Positions 33,775 through 43,136 of a DNA stretch of 64,000 nucleotides are shown piece by piece. The stretch spans positions 1,599,029 to 1,663,028 of the forward strand of contig OX638350.1 of NCBI GenBank assembly GCA_951813325.1. The letters are read 5' to 3'. The notes beneath the pieces were generated by a model. The model did not search any database. It saw only the letters and a program-made list of their open reading frames with translations, and was not told where the DNA came from. The position numbers and the translations under genes are program-made. How positions within the stretch are numbered: position 1 is the stretch's first letter; each line of letters opens with the position of its first letter. Source of the DNA: an uncultured Acidimicrobiales bacterium (lineage in GTDB: Bacteria; Actinomycetota; Acidimicrobiia; Acidimicrobiales; Bin134).

Positions 33775-34517
33775 CGCTTTCGCCCTGCTCTTGTTCGGGC
33801 AACCGCGTGGGCCGCATGTTCTATGGAGTCGTCTAGGGGCTCCAAGCCGGCCGGGCCCCCGGCGTGGTCCAGCGCCCAACCCAGCAGGGCATCGGCCAGC
33901 CAGGGGTTCTTGGGCAGCAGCGGCCCGTGGACATAGGTGCCCACCAGGCGGCCGGCCACCGCACCCTCGCAGCCGTCGTCCCCGTTGTTGCCGTGGCCTC
34001 GGCGGAGGCGACCGAGCGGTGTGCACCCCCCGCCCAGATGGGTGCGCCCAGCGTGGTTCTCATAGCCGACCACTTCGCTGGTCTGCCCCATAAGCGTCAC
34101 ATCCAGCACGACATCGCCGATCAACCGGCTGTTGCCCGCCGCGGTCTCCAAGTCCAACAACCCGGTGCCGGGCATCCGCCGACCGTCAGAGGCGGTATAG
34201 CTGTGGCCCAAGAGCTGGTAGCCGCCGCACACTCCCAGCACCACTGCGCCATCTTCTGCGGCTTGGCGAAGGGGGCCGGCCTTGCGGGCCAGGTTCTCGG
34301 CCACCAGCGCCTGATCGCGGTCTTGGCCGCCGCCCAGGTAGTAGAGGTGGCAATCGGCGGGGATGGAATCGCCGAGTCCGACTTCCGCCACTTCCAACTT
34401 CAGCCCCCGCCATTCCAGACGGCGCCGGAACACCGCGATGTTCCCCCGGTCGGCGTAGATGTTCATGTGCTCTGGGTACAGGTGGCAGAGCCTGACGGCG
34501 GACGGGCCGGCGCTCAC
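33771..34517 (-). CDS. gatD: Lipid II isoglutaminyl synthase, glutamine amidotransferase subunit GatD
   Basis: A 248-residue class I glutamine amidotransferase of the CobB/CobQ-like GatD type. The nucleophile is Cys97 in GVCGGYQLLG, the catalytic histidine His197 in GTYVHGPLLPKNPWLAD, and the N-terminal LCHLYPEHMNIYADRGN fits GatD. It supplies ammonia to MurT, which amidates the D-glutamate of lipid II to isoglutamine. The GTG start overlaps the murT stop (GTGA), and its stop overlaps the nucleoside hydrolase ATG. Confidence 0.93.
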   Translation of the reverse strand: MSAGPSAVRLCHLYPEHMNIYADRGNIAVFRRRLEWRGLKLEVAEVGLGDSIPADCHLYYLGGGQDRDQALVAENLARKAGPLRQAAEDGAVVLGVCGGYQLLGHSYTASDGRRMPGTGLLDLETAAGNSRLIGDVVLDVTLMGQTSEVVGYENHAGRTHLGGGCTPLGRLRRGHGNNGDDGCEGAVAGRLVGTYVHGPLLPKNPWLADALLGWALDHAGGPAGLEPLDDSIEHAAHAVARTRAGRKR

Positions 34518-35899
34518 TTGTCCTCCCAGAATGCGGGTACGAGGCCGCGGCCGGCCAGCACGGACTGCAATTCGAGCAGAGCGGTATAGGTGGGCATCAC
34601 GTACAGGTCGCCATCGGCGCCACAGGCCCGCAGGGCGGCGTCGAGGGCAGCCGACACCGAGGGGACCACCGACAAGCGGTCGGCGTCGAATCCGGCGTAG
34701 CGGAACCGAAGCGCCATGTCGTAGGCCCGGTCGCCGCCCAGGGTGAGCGAGGCCAGCCGATCATCCTCCAGCAGGAACTCGTAGTCCACGTCCCAGATCC
34801 ACGACACGTCCTGTCCGTCGGCGGTGCGGTCGTTGAGCAGCACCAGCAGGTGCAGCGGGCAGTCCTCCAGCAGCATGGTCCGGATGTTCTCGTTGGCCCC
34901 CGCCGGATTCTTGGCCAAAAGCGTGGTCACCCGCCTCGTTCCGATCGGGGTGCGCTCGGCCCGCCCGAAGGCGGACTCCCGCTTGGCCAGCGCCGGGCCG
35001 ATGGCCTCGGGGGCCAGGCCGAGGGCCAAAGCGGTCGCCGTGGCGGCAACGGCGTTGTAGGTGTTGTGCATGCCCGGCAGGCGCAACGACAGTTCCATCG
35101 GGCCCTCGGGGGTGGCCATGGCCAGTCGCTGGCCGTCCAAGCCGTGCAACTCCACCCGGGTGGCCTGGACATCGGGCTGGACCCGGGCCAAGCCGCACTC
35201 TCGACACGACCACCGGCCGAGGTGCGCGATGGTTACCATCTCGTAGTGCAGCGGGGTGCCGCAGCTCCGGCACTCGGTGGTGTCGGCGGCGTGGGGCAGC
35301 TTGTCGCGCCCCACCCGGGAATCCTCGATGCCGTAGGACACGGTGTTGGGATGTCCCGCCGCGATCTCGGCCACCGCAGGATCGTCGGCGTTGTAGATCA
35401 CTGTCGATGCCGGATCGAGATCGGCTACCGCCTCCTGCCAGCGCTCGACGATATGCTCGAGCTCGCCGTAGCGGTCGAGCTGGTCGCGGAACAGGTTCAT
35501 CAGGGTGACAACCCGCGGCCGGGTCTGCTGCGCAATCCCCGGAAGGGCGGCCTCGTCCACCTCGAAGAGGGCTACTTCGGCGCCATCGGCGTTGAGCAGC
35601 GCGGTGGCCACCCCCCGCTCCAGATTGGAGCCGGCGGTGTTGGCCGCCACTTTGGCCCCCGCGGCATCCAGCGCCGCCCTGACCAGGCGAGCAGTGGTGG
35701 TCTTGCCGTTGGTCCCCGATATCAGGATCACGCCGTCGGGGACCGCGAGGGCCATCTCGGCGGTGGCCTCGGGCCTCAGCCGGGTGAGCACCAGGCCGGG
35801 CAGGGTGGTGCCGCCTCCCTGCCCCAGCTTTTGCGACAGCCGTCCCGCGCCCCGGGCCGCACCGGCGGCCAGTCCCGGAGGCAGCGACGGCTTCCTCAT
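34514..35899 (-). CDS. murT: Lipid II isoglutaminyl synthase, Mur ligase subunit MurT
   Basis: A 461-residue Mur-ligase-like protein. The ATP loop is ISGTNGKTTTARLV (GTNGKTT at 62-68). MurT-specific features are a four-cysteine zinc ribbon (CRSCGTPLHYE then CRECG, about residues 200-235) inserted in the middle domain and a DUF1727-type C-terminal domain with DVSWIWDVDYEFL. With GatD it amidates lipid II. ATG 35899 follows a purine-rich AGAAAGAA. The operon continues into gatD and a nucleoside hydrolase. Confidence 0.94.
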   Translation of the reverse strand: MRKPSLPPGLAAGAARGAGRLSQKLGQGGGTTLPGLVLTRLRPEATAEMALAVPDGVILISGTNGKTTTARLVRAALDAAGAKVAANTAGSNLERGVATALLNADGAEVALFEVDEAALPGIAQQTRPRVVTLMNLFRDQLDRYGELEHIVERWQEAVADLDPASTVIYNADDPAVAEIAAGHPNTVSYGIEDSRVGRDKLPHAADTTECRSCGTPLHYEMVTIAHLGRWSCRECGLARVQPDVQATRVELHGLDGQRLAMATPEGPMELSLRLPGMHNTYNAVAATATALALGLAPEAIGPALAKRESAFGRAERTPIGTRRVTTLLAKNPAGANENIRTMLLEDCPLHLLVLLNDRTADGQDVSWIWDVDYEFLLEDDRLASLTLGGDRAYDMALRFRYAGFDADRLSVVPSVSAALDAALRACGADGDLYVMPTYTALLELQSVLAGRGLVPAFWEDK

Positions 35900-35919
35900 A
35901 GCGATTTCTTTCTCGTTGA

Positions 35920-37050
35920 CTAGCGGAATCGGCGGAAGAAGTCGCGGATGTCCTGCGCCAAGGCCAGAGGTTCTTCCATTGCCGCGAAGTGGCCCCCTTC
36001 TGCCATGTCGGTCCAGTGGACGATGTTGTAGCGGTCTTCCATCCAGCGCCGGGGGGCCTGAAGGATCTCCATGGGGAAGTTGGCCACGCCGATGGGAGTG
36101 TCGAGGGGGTCGGTGACGCCCGCCGCTCCGGAGTTCATCACCTCGTAGTACATGCGGGCCGACGACCCCGCGGTGGCGGTGAACCAATACAGCGAGATGT
36201 TGGTGAGGAGCCGGTCGCGGCTGACGGCTGATTCGATGGTGCCGTCGTTGTCGGTCCACGCCAGGAACTTCTCGGCGATCCAGGCCAGCTGGCCGACGGC
36301 GGAGTCGGTCAGGCCGTACGCCAGAGTCTGGGGTTTGGTGCTCTGGATCTGCATGTAGCCCGCGCCCTCGGTGAAGTAGAGGTTGGTGCGGGCCATCCCG
36401 GCCTCCTCGGTCTCGGTGAGCTCGCCGGATCCGTCCTCGGGGGGCGTTGCGAACAGAAAGTTCACGTGGACGGCCTCGCAGTGCTCGGGATCGCCGCGAC
36501 CGATGTTCTGGGAGATGAACGACCCCCAGTCGCCTCCCTGGGCGCCGTAGCGCTCGTACCCCAGTCGCCCCATCAGCTGGGCGAAAGCTCTGGCAGTGCG
36601 AACGGCGTCCCAACCCCGATCGGCGGTCGGCCCCGAGAAGCCGTATCCCGGCAGAGAGGGGGCGACGACGTGGAAGGCGTCGGCCGGGTCGTCCGGGTCG
36701 GTCAGCGGGCCGATCATGTCGAGGAACTCCACCACCGAGCCGGGCCATCCGTGGCTGATCACCAGGGGATAGGCGTCGGGATGGGGCGAGCGCTGGTGGA
36801 TGAAGCCGATGTTCTGTCCGTCAATGGTGGTGGTGAAGTGGTCCAGTTGGTTGAGCTCGGCCTCGGCGGCCCGCCAGTCGTACTCGTCGGCCCAGTAGCG
36901 GGCCAGCTCTTGGATGTAGCCCTTCTCCGCCCCGTAGTCCCAGCCGGCGCCGGGAAGCTGGTCGGGCCAGCGGGCCCCGTTCAGGCGGCGGCGCAGATCT
37001 TCCAGTGCGGCATCGGGGATATCGACGGTGAATGCGGTGATCTCGGACAT
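35920..37050 (-). CDS. Epoxide hydrolase, EHN/microsomal type
   Basis: A 376-residue alpha/beta hydrolase with an N-terminal EHN domain: DAALEDLRRRLNGARWPD and WDYGAEKGYIQELARYWADE. The oxyanion loop is HGWPGS, the nucleophile Asp sits in GGDWGSF, and the C-terminal GGHFAAMEEP supplies the catalytic histidine. It opens epoxides to diols, probably in degradation of terpenoid or aromatic compounds. It lies 20 nt from murT and from trpS, so co-transcription with either is possible. Confidence 0.9.
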   Translation of the reverse strand: MSEITAFTVDIPDAALEDLRRRLNGARWPDQLPGAGWDYGAEKGYIQELARYWADEYDWRAAEAELNQLDHFTTTIDGQNIGFIHQRSPHPDAYPLVISHGWPGSVVEFLDMIGPLTDPDDPADAFHVVAPSLPGYGFSGPTADRGWDAVRTARAFAQLMGRLGYERYGAQGGDWGSFISQNIGRGDPEHCEAVHVNFLFATPPEDGSGELTETEEAGMARTNLYFTEGAGYMQIQSTKPQTLAYGLTDSAVGQLAWIAEKFLAWTDNDGTIESAVSRDRLLTNISLYWFTATAGSSARMYYEVMNSGAAGVTDPLDTPIGVANFPMEILQAPRRWMEDRYNIVHWTDMAEGGHFAAMEEPLALAQDIRDFFRRFR

Positions 37051-37070
37051 AGGGCTCCTTGGGTCGGGTT

Positions 37071-38066
37071 CTACGTGGGGGAGCGGGGAATCAGGCCCGC
37101 GTTGGCTCTGGCCCGCGCCAGCGTGGCCGCGGCCACGCTGCGGGCCTTGTCGGCGCCGGCGTGCAGCAGACGGGCGATCTCTCCGGGGTCCGAAGCCAGC
37201 TGGCGGTATCGCTCCCGGATCGGGTCGAGCAGCTCGTTCACCGCGTCGGCGGTATCGGCCTTGAGCGGCCCGTACTGGGCGTAGCCCTCGGCCACCGCCT
37301 CCGGTGTCCTCCCCGTGGCCGAGGCCAGAATGCCCAGCAGGTTGGACACCCCCGGCTTGGCCTCGGGGTCATAGCGCACCTCGTTGTCGCTGTCGGTCAC
37401 CGCCCGCTTGAACTTGCGGGCCACGGTCTCGGAGTCTTCCAGCACCCCGACCGCTCCGGCTGTCGCCCGCGACTTGGACATTTTGTCGGCTGGATTCTGG
37501 AGATCCATGACCCGGGCGCCTGCCGCGGGAATGACATGGGCGGGCACCACAAAAGTAGCGCCGTAGCGGTGGTTGAACCGCTCGGCGATGTCCCGGCACA
37601 ACTCGATGTGCTGGCGCTGATCGTCGCCCACCGGCACCAAGTCGGTGTCGTACAGCAAGATATCGGATGCCTGAAGGGCGGGGTAGGTGAAAAGCCCGGC
37701 GGACACGAAGTCGGCCTGGTCGGACTTGTCCTTGAACTGGGTCATGCGCCGCAACTCCCCGAAGCCCACCGTACACTCCATCATCCAGGCCAACTCGGCA
37801 TGCTCGCTCACGGCGCTCTGCACGAACAGCGTGGACCGCTCCGGGTCGATGCCCACGGAGAGCAGCATGGTGGCCGCGGCCAGGGTGTTGTCTCGCAGCT
37901 CGGCCGGATCGGGGGCAGTGGTCAGGGCGTGGAGATCGACCACGCAGTACACCGCGTCGTGCTCATGCTGATAGGCCACCCAGTTGCGCAGCGCGCCCAG
38001 CAGGTTGCCCAAATGCATGCCGCCGGACGGCTGTATCCCCGAGAACACACGAGCCACGCCGGTCAA
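37071..38066 (-). CDS. trpS: Tryptophanyl-tRNA synthetase
   Basis: A 331-residue class I synthetase. The HIGH-equivalent is GGMHLGN (15-21) and the KMSKS loop is at 195-199, with the usual SDILLYDTDLVPVGDDQRQH. It charges tRNA-Trp. The start is uncertain: TTG 38066 follows AAGGGG at 4-5 nt, and GTG 38057 would drop three residues. It diverges from scpA with about 100 bp between starts. Confidence 0.95.
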   Translation of the reverse strand: MTGVARVFSGIQPSGGMHLGNLLGALRNWVAYQHEHDAVYCVVDLHALTTAPDPAELRDNTLAAATMLLSVGIDPERSTLFVQSAVSEHAELAWMMECTVGFGELRRMTQFKDKSDQADFVSAGLFTYPALQASDILLYDTDLVPVGDDQRQHIELCRDIAERFNHRYGATFVVPAHVIPAAGARVMDLQNPADKMSKSRATAGAVGVLEDSETVARKFKRAVTDSDNEVRYDPEAKPGVSNLLGILASATGRTPEAVAEGYAQYGPLKADTADAVNELLDPIRERYRQLASDPGEIARLLHAGADKARSVAAATLARARANAGLIPRSPT

Positions 38067-38165
38067 ACTACCCCTTGGTATGGCTGTGAATCGTGTTCAA
38101 ATCCACCCTTCGGCGTGCTCGTTCAAAAGCGCTTGGCCAAAGGAGGGGGGTTCTAGACTCATCGA

Positions 38166-38975
38166 GTGGCCGCAGAGGTGCGAACGAAGGTTTCCGAAGG
38201 GCCGCTCGCGGTGCGAACCGAGGTTTTCGAGGGCCCGTTCGATCTGCTGTTGCACCTCATCTTGCGCGACGAGGTGGATCTCTATGACGTGATGGTGGGC
38301 GACATCGTGGATGCCTACCTGGCCGAGTTGGACCGGATGGAGCATCTCAACCTGGAGGTGGCCACCGAGTTCTTGCTGATCGCGGCCACGCTGGTCCAGT
38401 TGAAAAGCAGTCGGCTGCTGCCCGACAGCGAGCCGCTGGACCTGGACGAGGAACTGGCCCTGTGGTCCGAGCGCGACCTGTTGTTGGCCCGGCTGCTGGA
38501 GTGTCAGACCTTCAAGGCCGCCGCTGCCGCCCTGGAGCAGATGGCTGCGGTTGCCGGCCGCAGCCACCCCCGCGCCTCGGGTCCCGACGAGCGCTATCTC
38601 GACCTGGTTCCCGACTTCCTGGAGGGCATCGGCCCCGACGACATCCGGGCCGCCTTTCTTCGAGCCACCGCCACCCGACCCGCCCCTCATGTGGATATCG
38701 CCCACGTCACCGACATTCCCATCAGCGTGGCCGAGGTGACCGCCGACCTGGTGGCCCGGCTGCCCGAAATCGGAAGGGTGGGATTCCGGGAGCTGACCGA
38801 GGATCTGGCCACCGGCATCGAGGTCGTGGTGTACTTCCTGGCCGTCCTAGAGCTCTACAAGCGAGGCATGGTGGATGTCTCGCAGGCCTCCACCTTCGGC
38901 CGCATTGCCATCACTTGGAGCGGCGAGGCCGAGGAATACGAGCCTCTGGCAGGAGTGGACGCCTATGACGGATGA
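38166..38975 (+). CDS. scpA: Segregation and condensation protein A
   Basis: A 269-residue kleisin. FEGPFDLLLHLILRDEVDLYDV begins the conserved N-terminal SMC-binding helices (written here as FEGPFDLLLHLI then DEVDLYDV), ATEFLLIAATLVQLKSSRLL follows, and the winged-helix C-terminus ends FLAVLELYKRGMVDVSQ. With ScpB and SMC it forms the condensin that organises the chromosome. The GTG start is at 38166. The last 11 nt overlap scpB. Confidence 0.95.
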   Translation: MAAEVRTKVSEGPLAVRTEVFEGPFDLLLHLILRDEVDLYDVMVGDIVDAYLAELDRMEHLNLEVATEFLLIAATLVQLKSSRLLPDSEPLDLDEELALWSERDLLLARLLECQTFKAAAAALEQMAAVAGRSHPRASGPDERYLDLVPDFLEGIGPDDIRAAFLRATATRPAPHVDIAHVTDIPISVAEVTADLVARLPEIGRVGFRELTEDLATGIEVVVYFLAVLELYKRGMVDVSQASTFGRIAITWSGEAEEYEPLAGVDAYDG

Positions 38976-39651
38976 GAACCGCGAGGCCCGCCAGGCGGTG
39001 GAGGCCATCGTGATGGTGGCCGATGAGCCGGTGCCACCGGGGCTGATGGCCCAACTCATCGAGATTTCCACCGATCAGGTGGAGGAGATCTGCACCCAGC
39101 TGGCCGAGGAGTATCGATCAGAGGTCCGCGGGTTTGAGCTGGTCCGGGTGGCCGGCGGCTACCGCTTCCGCAGCCATCCCGATGCCGAGCCGTATGTGAA
39201 GCGATTCGTGGTCAGCGGCCAGAGCGCCCGCCTGTCATCGGCCGCCCTGGAGACGCTGGCCATCGTGGCCTACAAGCAGCCACTGTCGCGGGCTCAGGTG
39301 TCGGCCATCAGAGGGGTGAACGCCGAGGGCGCCATGCGCACGCTTCAGCAGCGGGGGCTGGTTTGCGAAGTGGGCAGAGATCCCGGCCCGGGCAACGCCC
39401 GGCTGTTCGCCACCACATCGGCGTTCTTGGAGCGGCTGGGTCTGGACGCCATCGATGAGCTGCCGCCGCTGGTCGACTTCGTTCCCGGCCCCGAGGTCAT
39501 CGAAGCCCTGGAGACCAGCTTGATGGCCGACGGCCGATCCGGGCTATCTGGAGCCGACGGCCGAGACGGGGCTGGTCAAGGGCAAGATCATGGCGTTCCC
39601 ACGCCGGCCCCGGAGCGGGGGCGCGGCAACGGCGATGCCCCAGCGGTGTGA
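38965..39651 (+). CDS. scpB: Segregation and condensation protein B
   Basis: A 228-residue protein with tandem winged helices: AVEAIVMVADEPVPPG, ALETLAIVAYKQPLSRAQV, and IRGVNAEGAMRTLQQRGLV. It binds ScpA as a dimer in the SMC complex. ATG 38965 lies inside the end of scpA. The C-terminal 45 residues are polar, Gly/Asp-rich and likely disordered. The stop overlaps the next gene's GTG (GTGA). Confidence 0.95.
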   Translation: MTDENREARQAVEAIVMVADEPVPPGLMAQLIEISTDQVEEICTQLAEEYRSEVRGFELVRVAGGYRFRSHPDAEPYVKRFVVSGQSARLSSAALETLAIVAYKQPLSRAQVSAIRGVNAEGAMRTLQQRGLVCEVGRDPGPGNARLFATTSAFLERLGLDAIDELPPLVDFVPGPEVIEALETSLMADGRSGLSGADGRDGAGQGQDHGVPTPAPERGRGNGDAPAV

Positions 39652-40361
39652 GCGAGGCCGAGCGGATCCAAAAGGTCCTGGCCGCCGCCGGAGTGGCCAG
39701 CCGGCGGGCGGTGGAGGAGATGGTGGTCCAGGGTCGGATCACCGTGAACGGCAAGTCGGCACGGCTGGGCCAGCGGATTGATCCCGACCGCGACGCGGTG
39801 GAGGTGGACGGCATTCCGGTGGGGCTGCGGGCCGATTTGGCGTACTACCTGTTGAACAAGCCGCCAGGGGCGGTAACCACCGCATCAGACCCCCAGGGAC
39901 GCCCCACTGTGGTCGCGATGGTTCCCGATGAACCCCGGGTCTTCCCGGTGGGCCGATTGGATGCCGACAGCGAGGGACTGCTGTTGCTCACCAATGACGG
40001 AGAGCTGACCCACCGTCTGACCCATCCCTCATTTGGGGTGGACAAGGAGTACCTGGCCCATGTTGGGGGCCGTCCTGGTCGGGGGGCGCTCAGGCAACTG
40101 CGCGAGGGGGTGGAGTTGGACGACGGTCTCGCCCGGGCAGTGGCTGTGTCGCTGCTGGCGCCGTCGGTTGTCCGAATCGTGGTCCATGAGGGCCGCAACC
40201 GGATGGTCCGGCGGATGTGTGATGCGGTCGGCCATCCGGTGATCCGGTTGGTGCGGACTCGGATCGGGGCGCTGGCCGACCGCAAGCTGCCGCCGGGGCA
40301 GTGGCGGGAGCTGAGCCGCAGCGAAGTTCGGATGCTGGAGCGCCAGACCGCTGACCGGTAG
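39648..40361 (+). CDS. rluB: Ribosomal large subunit pseudouridine synthase, RluB type
   Basis: A 237-residue protein. An S4 RNA-binding domain (IQKVLAAAGVASRRAVEEMV, about 6-60) precedes a pseudouridine synthase domain with the catalytic aspartate in VGRLDADSEGLLLLTNDG. C-terminal GRNRMVRRMCDAVGHPVIRL is diagnostic of the RsuA/RluB group. It modifies 23S rRNA. The place after scpB is conserved in actinobacteria. GTGA overlap couples it to scpB. Confidence 0.93.
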   Translation: MSEAERIQKVLAAAGVASRRAVEEMVVQGRITVNGKSARLGQRIDPDRDAVEVDGIPVGLRADLAYYLLNKPPGAVTTASDPQGRPTVVAMVPDEPRVFPVGRLDADSEGLLLLTNDGELTHRLTHPSFGVDKEYLAHVGGRPGRGALRQLREGVELDDGLARAVAVSLLAPSVVRIVVHEGRNRMVRRMCDAVGHPVIRLVRTRIGALADRKLPPGQWRELSRSEVRMLERQTADR

Positions 40362-40403
40362 CAGAACTCTGGACGGGGAGCTGAGGTCGGTACAATTCAG
40401 GCC

Positions 40404-40772
40404 GTGAGCACCGCTGTGCGCGCCCTGCGGGGCGCCACCACCGTCGACGGCGACACCGCCGAGCAGGTCGAGGAGCGGATCGTCGCGCTGCTGTCCCAGT
40501 TGTTCGAGCGCAATGACATCCACCACGACGACCTGATCAGCATTGTCTTCACCGCTACCCCCGACATCAATTCAGCTTTCCCGGCAGCCGCGGCCCGAGT
40601 ATTCGGCTTGGGCGACGTGCCGTTGCTGTGCGCCCAGGAGCTGGATATCCAAGGCGGCACGCCGCACTGCCTTCGGGTGCTCATCCACCTGAACACCCCC
40701 CGGAGGCGCGAAGACCTGCACCATATCTACTTGGAAGGCGCACAAGGTCTGCGCGACAACCTCCCTGGGTGA
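40404..40772 (+). CDS. aroH: Chorismate mutase, AroH class
   Basis: A 122-residue monofunctional chorismate mutase of the trimeric AroH fold: VRALRGATTVDGDTAEQV at the start, FTATPDINSAFPAAAAR, and CLRVLIHLNTP. It converts chorismate to prephenate. It is next to tyrA, which uses prephenate, and aroA, which makes the chorismate precursor. The GTG start follows weakly. The stop overlaps the tyrA start (TGATG). Confidence 0.93.
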   Translation: MSTAVRALRGATTVDGDTAEQVEERIVALLSQLFERNDIHHDDLISIVFTATPDINSAFPAAAARVFGLGDVPLLCAQELDIQGGTPHCLRVLIHLNTPRRREDLHHIYLEGAQGLRDNLPG

Positions 40773-41833
40773 TGATGGCTAGGCGGGCAGCCATTGTCGG
40801 CACCGGCCTCATTGGCGGCTCCATCGGCCTGGCCTTGAAGGAGCGGGGCTGGTGGGTGGTGGGCTCGGACCAGGATGAGGCGGTGGCCGCCGACGCGCTG
40901 AGCCGGGGCGCGCTCGACGCGGTGGGCCCGCCGACCGATGCCGATATGACTTTTGTGGCCACCCCGGTGAGCTCGGCCGCCGCCGAGGCCAGGAGGGCTT
41001 TGGCCTCCACCAAGGGGCCGGTCACCGATGTGGCCAGCGTCAAGGCGCCCATCGTGGCCGCGGTGGCCGACCCCCGCTTCGTGGGCGGCCACCCCATGGC
41101 GGGCAGCGAGCAGGACGGCGTGGCCGGCGCCCGGGCCGACCTGTTTCAGAACGCGGTGTGGGTGCTCACCCCCACCGATGAGACCGACGACGACTCCCTG
41201 GTTCAGATCCGCTCGGCGGCGGCCTCGCTGGGGGCCGACGTCGTATCGCTCACACCCGAGCGCCACGATGCCCTGGTGGCAGTGGTGTCGCACGTGCCCC
41301 ACCTCACCGCGGCCACGCTCATGGCGCTCGCCGACGAGCGCTCCGAGGAGCACCAGGCAATGCTGCGGCTGGCCGCCGGGGGATTTCGCGACATGACCCG
41401 CATCGCCTCGGGGCACCCCGGCATCTGGCCCGACATCTGCCAGGAGAACTCCGCTGCCATCTGCTCGGCACTCGACCGCTTCATAGACGCTCTGAGCGAT
41501 GTTCGCGCTCTGGTGGCCGACGGGAATCGGGCCGGGCTGCTGGGACTGTTGGAGAAAGCCCGAAGTGCCCGGGCCCATTTGCCGTATGGCTCGGACCGAG
41601 AGGGATCACTGGCTGAAGTCAGGGTTCGGGTGTTCGATCGCCCGGGCGAACTGGCCCGCATCACCAGTCTTACCACCGATATCGGGGTGAACATCTACGA
41701 CCTCGAGATCGCCCACTCGGTGGAGGGGAGCCAGGGAGTGGCCATCTTGGTGGTTGACGATGAAGCGGTGGACAGCCTGCTGCATGCCCTGAAGCAGCAG
41801 GGCTACGCCCCGTCGTCGAGACCTCTGCCGTGA
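40772..41833 (+). CDS. tyrA: Prephenate dehydrogenase
   Basis: A 353-residue TyrA. AAIVGTGLIGGSIGLALKE is the NAD(P)-binding loop, VGGHPMAGSEQDGVAGA the substrate region, and VVSHVPHLTA follows. The C-terminal ACT domain (DRPGELARITSLTTDIGVN, about residue 280 on) suggests feedback control by an aromatic amino acid. It makes 4-hydroxyphenylpyruvate for tyrosine. GTG 40769, ATG 40772 and ATG 40775 are possible starts; ATG 40772 overlaps the aroH stop. Confidence 0.94.
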   Translation: MMARRAAIVGTGLIGGSIGLALKERGWWVVGSDQDEAVAADALSRGALDAVGPPTDADMTFVATPVSSAAAEARRALASTKGPVTDVASVKAPIVAAVADPRFVGGHPMAGSEQDGVAGARADLFQNAVWVLTPTDETDDDSLVQIRSAAASLGADVVSLTPERHDALVAVVSHVPHLTAATLMALADERSEEHQAMLRLAAGGFRDMTRIASGHPGIWPDICQENSAAICSALDRFIDALSDVRALVADGNRAGLLGLLEKARSARAHLPYGSDREGSLAEVRVRVFDRPGELARITSLTTDIGVNIYDLEIAHSVEGSQGVAILVVDDEAVDSLLHALKQQGYAPSSRPLP

Positions 41834-41861
41834 GTCTGCGGCGGGGGAGCGGGGGCCGGTC

Positions 41862-43136
41862 GTGAGCTCGATCACCGTCGACGGGCCTCGGCGCTTCACC
41901 GGCCGTGTGCGGGTGCCCGGCGACAAGTCGATCTCCCACCGGGCGCTGATGATCGCCGCCCTCAGCCGTCGGCCGTCCACCATCCGGAGCCTGTCAGACG
42001 GCGAAGATGTGGCCCACACCCGCCGGGCTATCGAGGCTCTGGGCGCCCGGGTCGAAGACCACGGGTCTGGGGGTGTGACCGTCATCGGAGGGCTGAGAGG
42101 CGCTCGGGGCCCCATCTACCTGGGGAATTCAGGCACCGGCATCCGGCTTCTGGCCGGCTTGGTGGCCGGCTGCGACTTCACCACCACCCTGGACGGAGAC
42201 GCCTCCATCCGGCGCCGCCCGATGGACCGGATCATCCACCCGCTGTCGGCCATGGGGGCCCAGGTGCAGGGCAGTGGGGCAGGCGGCACGAGAGCGCCCC
42301 TGACCATCGAGGGCCGTTCGCTGCGGGGCATCGAGTACACCCTGCCGGTGGCGTCGGCCCAGGTGAAGAGCGCGGTATTGCTGGCCGCGCTGGGGGCCGC
42401 AGGGCCCACCACCGTTCACGAGCCGGCGCCCACCCGGATCCACACCGAGGAAATGCTGGCCGCCGCCGGGGTGAGGGTGCAGCGACGGGACTGCACGGTG
42501 ACCGTTTGGCCCGGCGAGGTGGCACCGCCCGACATCGATGTTCCCGGCGACCCTTCGCAGGCAGCATTCTGGCTGGTGGGGGCGTGTGTGGCCGACGGCA
42601 GCGACCTCACGGTGGAGAACGTCTACGCCGGACAGGCCCGGGGGGGGTTCATTGAAGTGCTGCATCGCATGGGCGCCGATATCACGGTCGACCCCGGCTC
42701 GGGAGATGTCCGGGCCCGCTCCAGCGAGCTCGGAGCCACTCGGGTAACCGCTGACGAGCTGCCGGGCTGCATCGACGAGGTGCCGGTTCTGGCGGTGGCC
42801 GCCGCGGTGGCCGACGGGGTCACGACCTTCGAGGGCATCGACGAGTTGCGGGTCAAAGAGAGCGACCGAGTAGCTGCCATCGTCGAGATGCTGGCCGGCA
42901 TCGGGGCGGAATGCCGGATCGACGGCCGCACGCTGGCGATCACCGGGGTCGGCCAGGCCAGCGAGCTGGGCAGCGCAACCGTGGACTCGCAAGGAGACCA
43001 CCGGATGGCCATGGCCGCGGCCATCGCTGGGGCAGCGGGGTCCGGGGCGATGACGGTCGAGGGGTTTGAGTCGACCGCCACCAGCTATCCGGGCTTTGCC
43101 AACCACTTGGCTCAGAGCACAGGATGGACCCCGTGA
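41862..43136 (+). CDS. aroA: 3-phosphoshikimate 1-carboxyvinyltransferase (EPSP synthase)
   Basis: A 424-residue EPSP synthase. It has GDKSISHRALMIAALS, LGNSGTGIRLLAGLVAG, RPMDRIIHPL and DELRVKESDRVA, the family's substrate-binding signatures. It joins shikimate-3-phosphate and phosphoenolpyruvate in the step before chorismate. The GTG start at 41862 fits the motif spacing. The last 13 nt overlap cmk. The aroH-tyrA-aroA insertion lies between rluB and cmk. Confidence 0.95.
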   Translation: MSSITVDGPRRFTGRVRVPGDKSISHRALMIAALSRRPSTIRSLSDGEDVAHTRRAIEALGARVEDHGSGGVTVIGGLRGARGPIYLGNSGTGIRLLAGLVAGCDFTTTLDGDASIRRRPMDRIIHPLSAMGAQVQGSGAGGTRAPLTIEGRSLRGIEYTLPVASAQVKSAVLLAALGAAGPTTVHEPAPTRIHTEEMLAAAGVRVQRRDCTVTVWPGEVAPPDIDVPGDPSQAAFWLVGACVADGSDLTVENVYAGQARGGFIEVLHRMGADITVDPGSGDVRARSSELGATRVTADELPGCIDEVPVLAVAAAVADGVTTFEGIDELRVKESDRVAAIVEMLAGIGAECRIDGRTLAITGVGQASELGSATVDSQGDHRMAMAAAIAGAAGSGAMTVEGFESTATSYPGFANHLAQSTGWTP

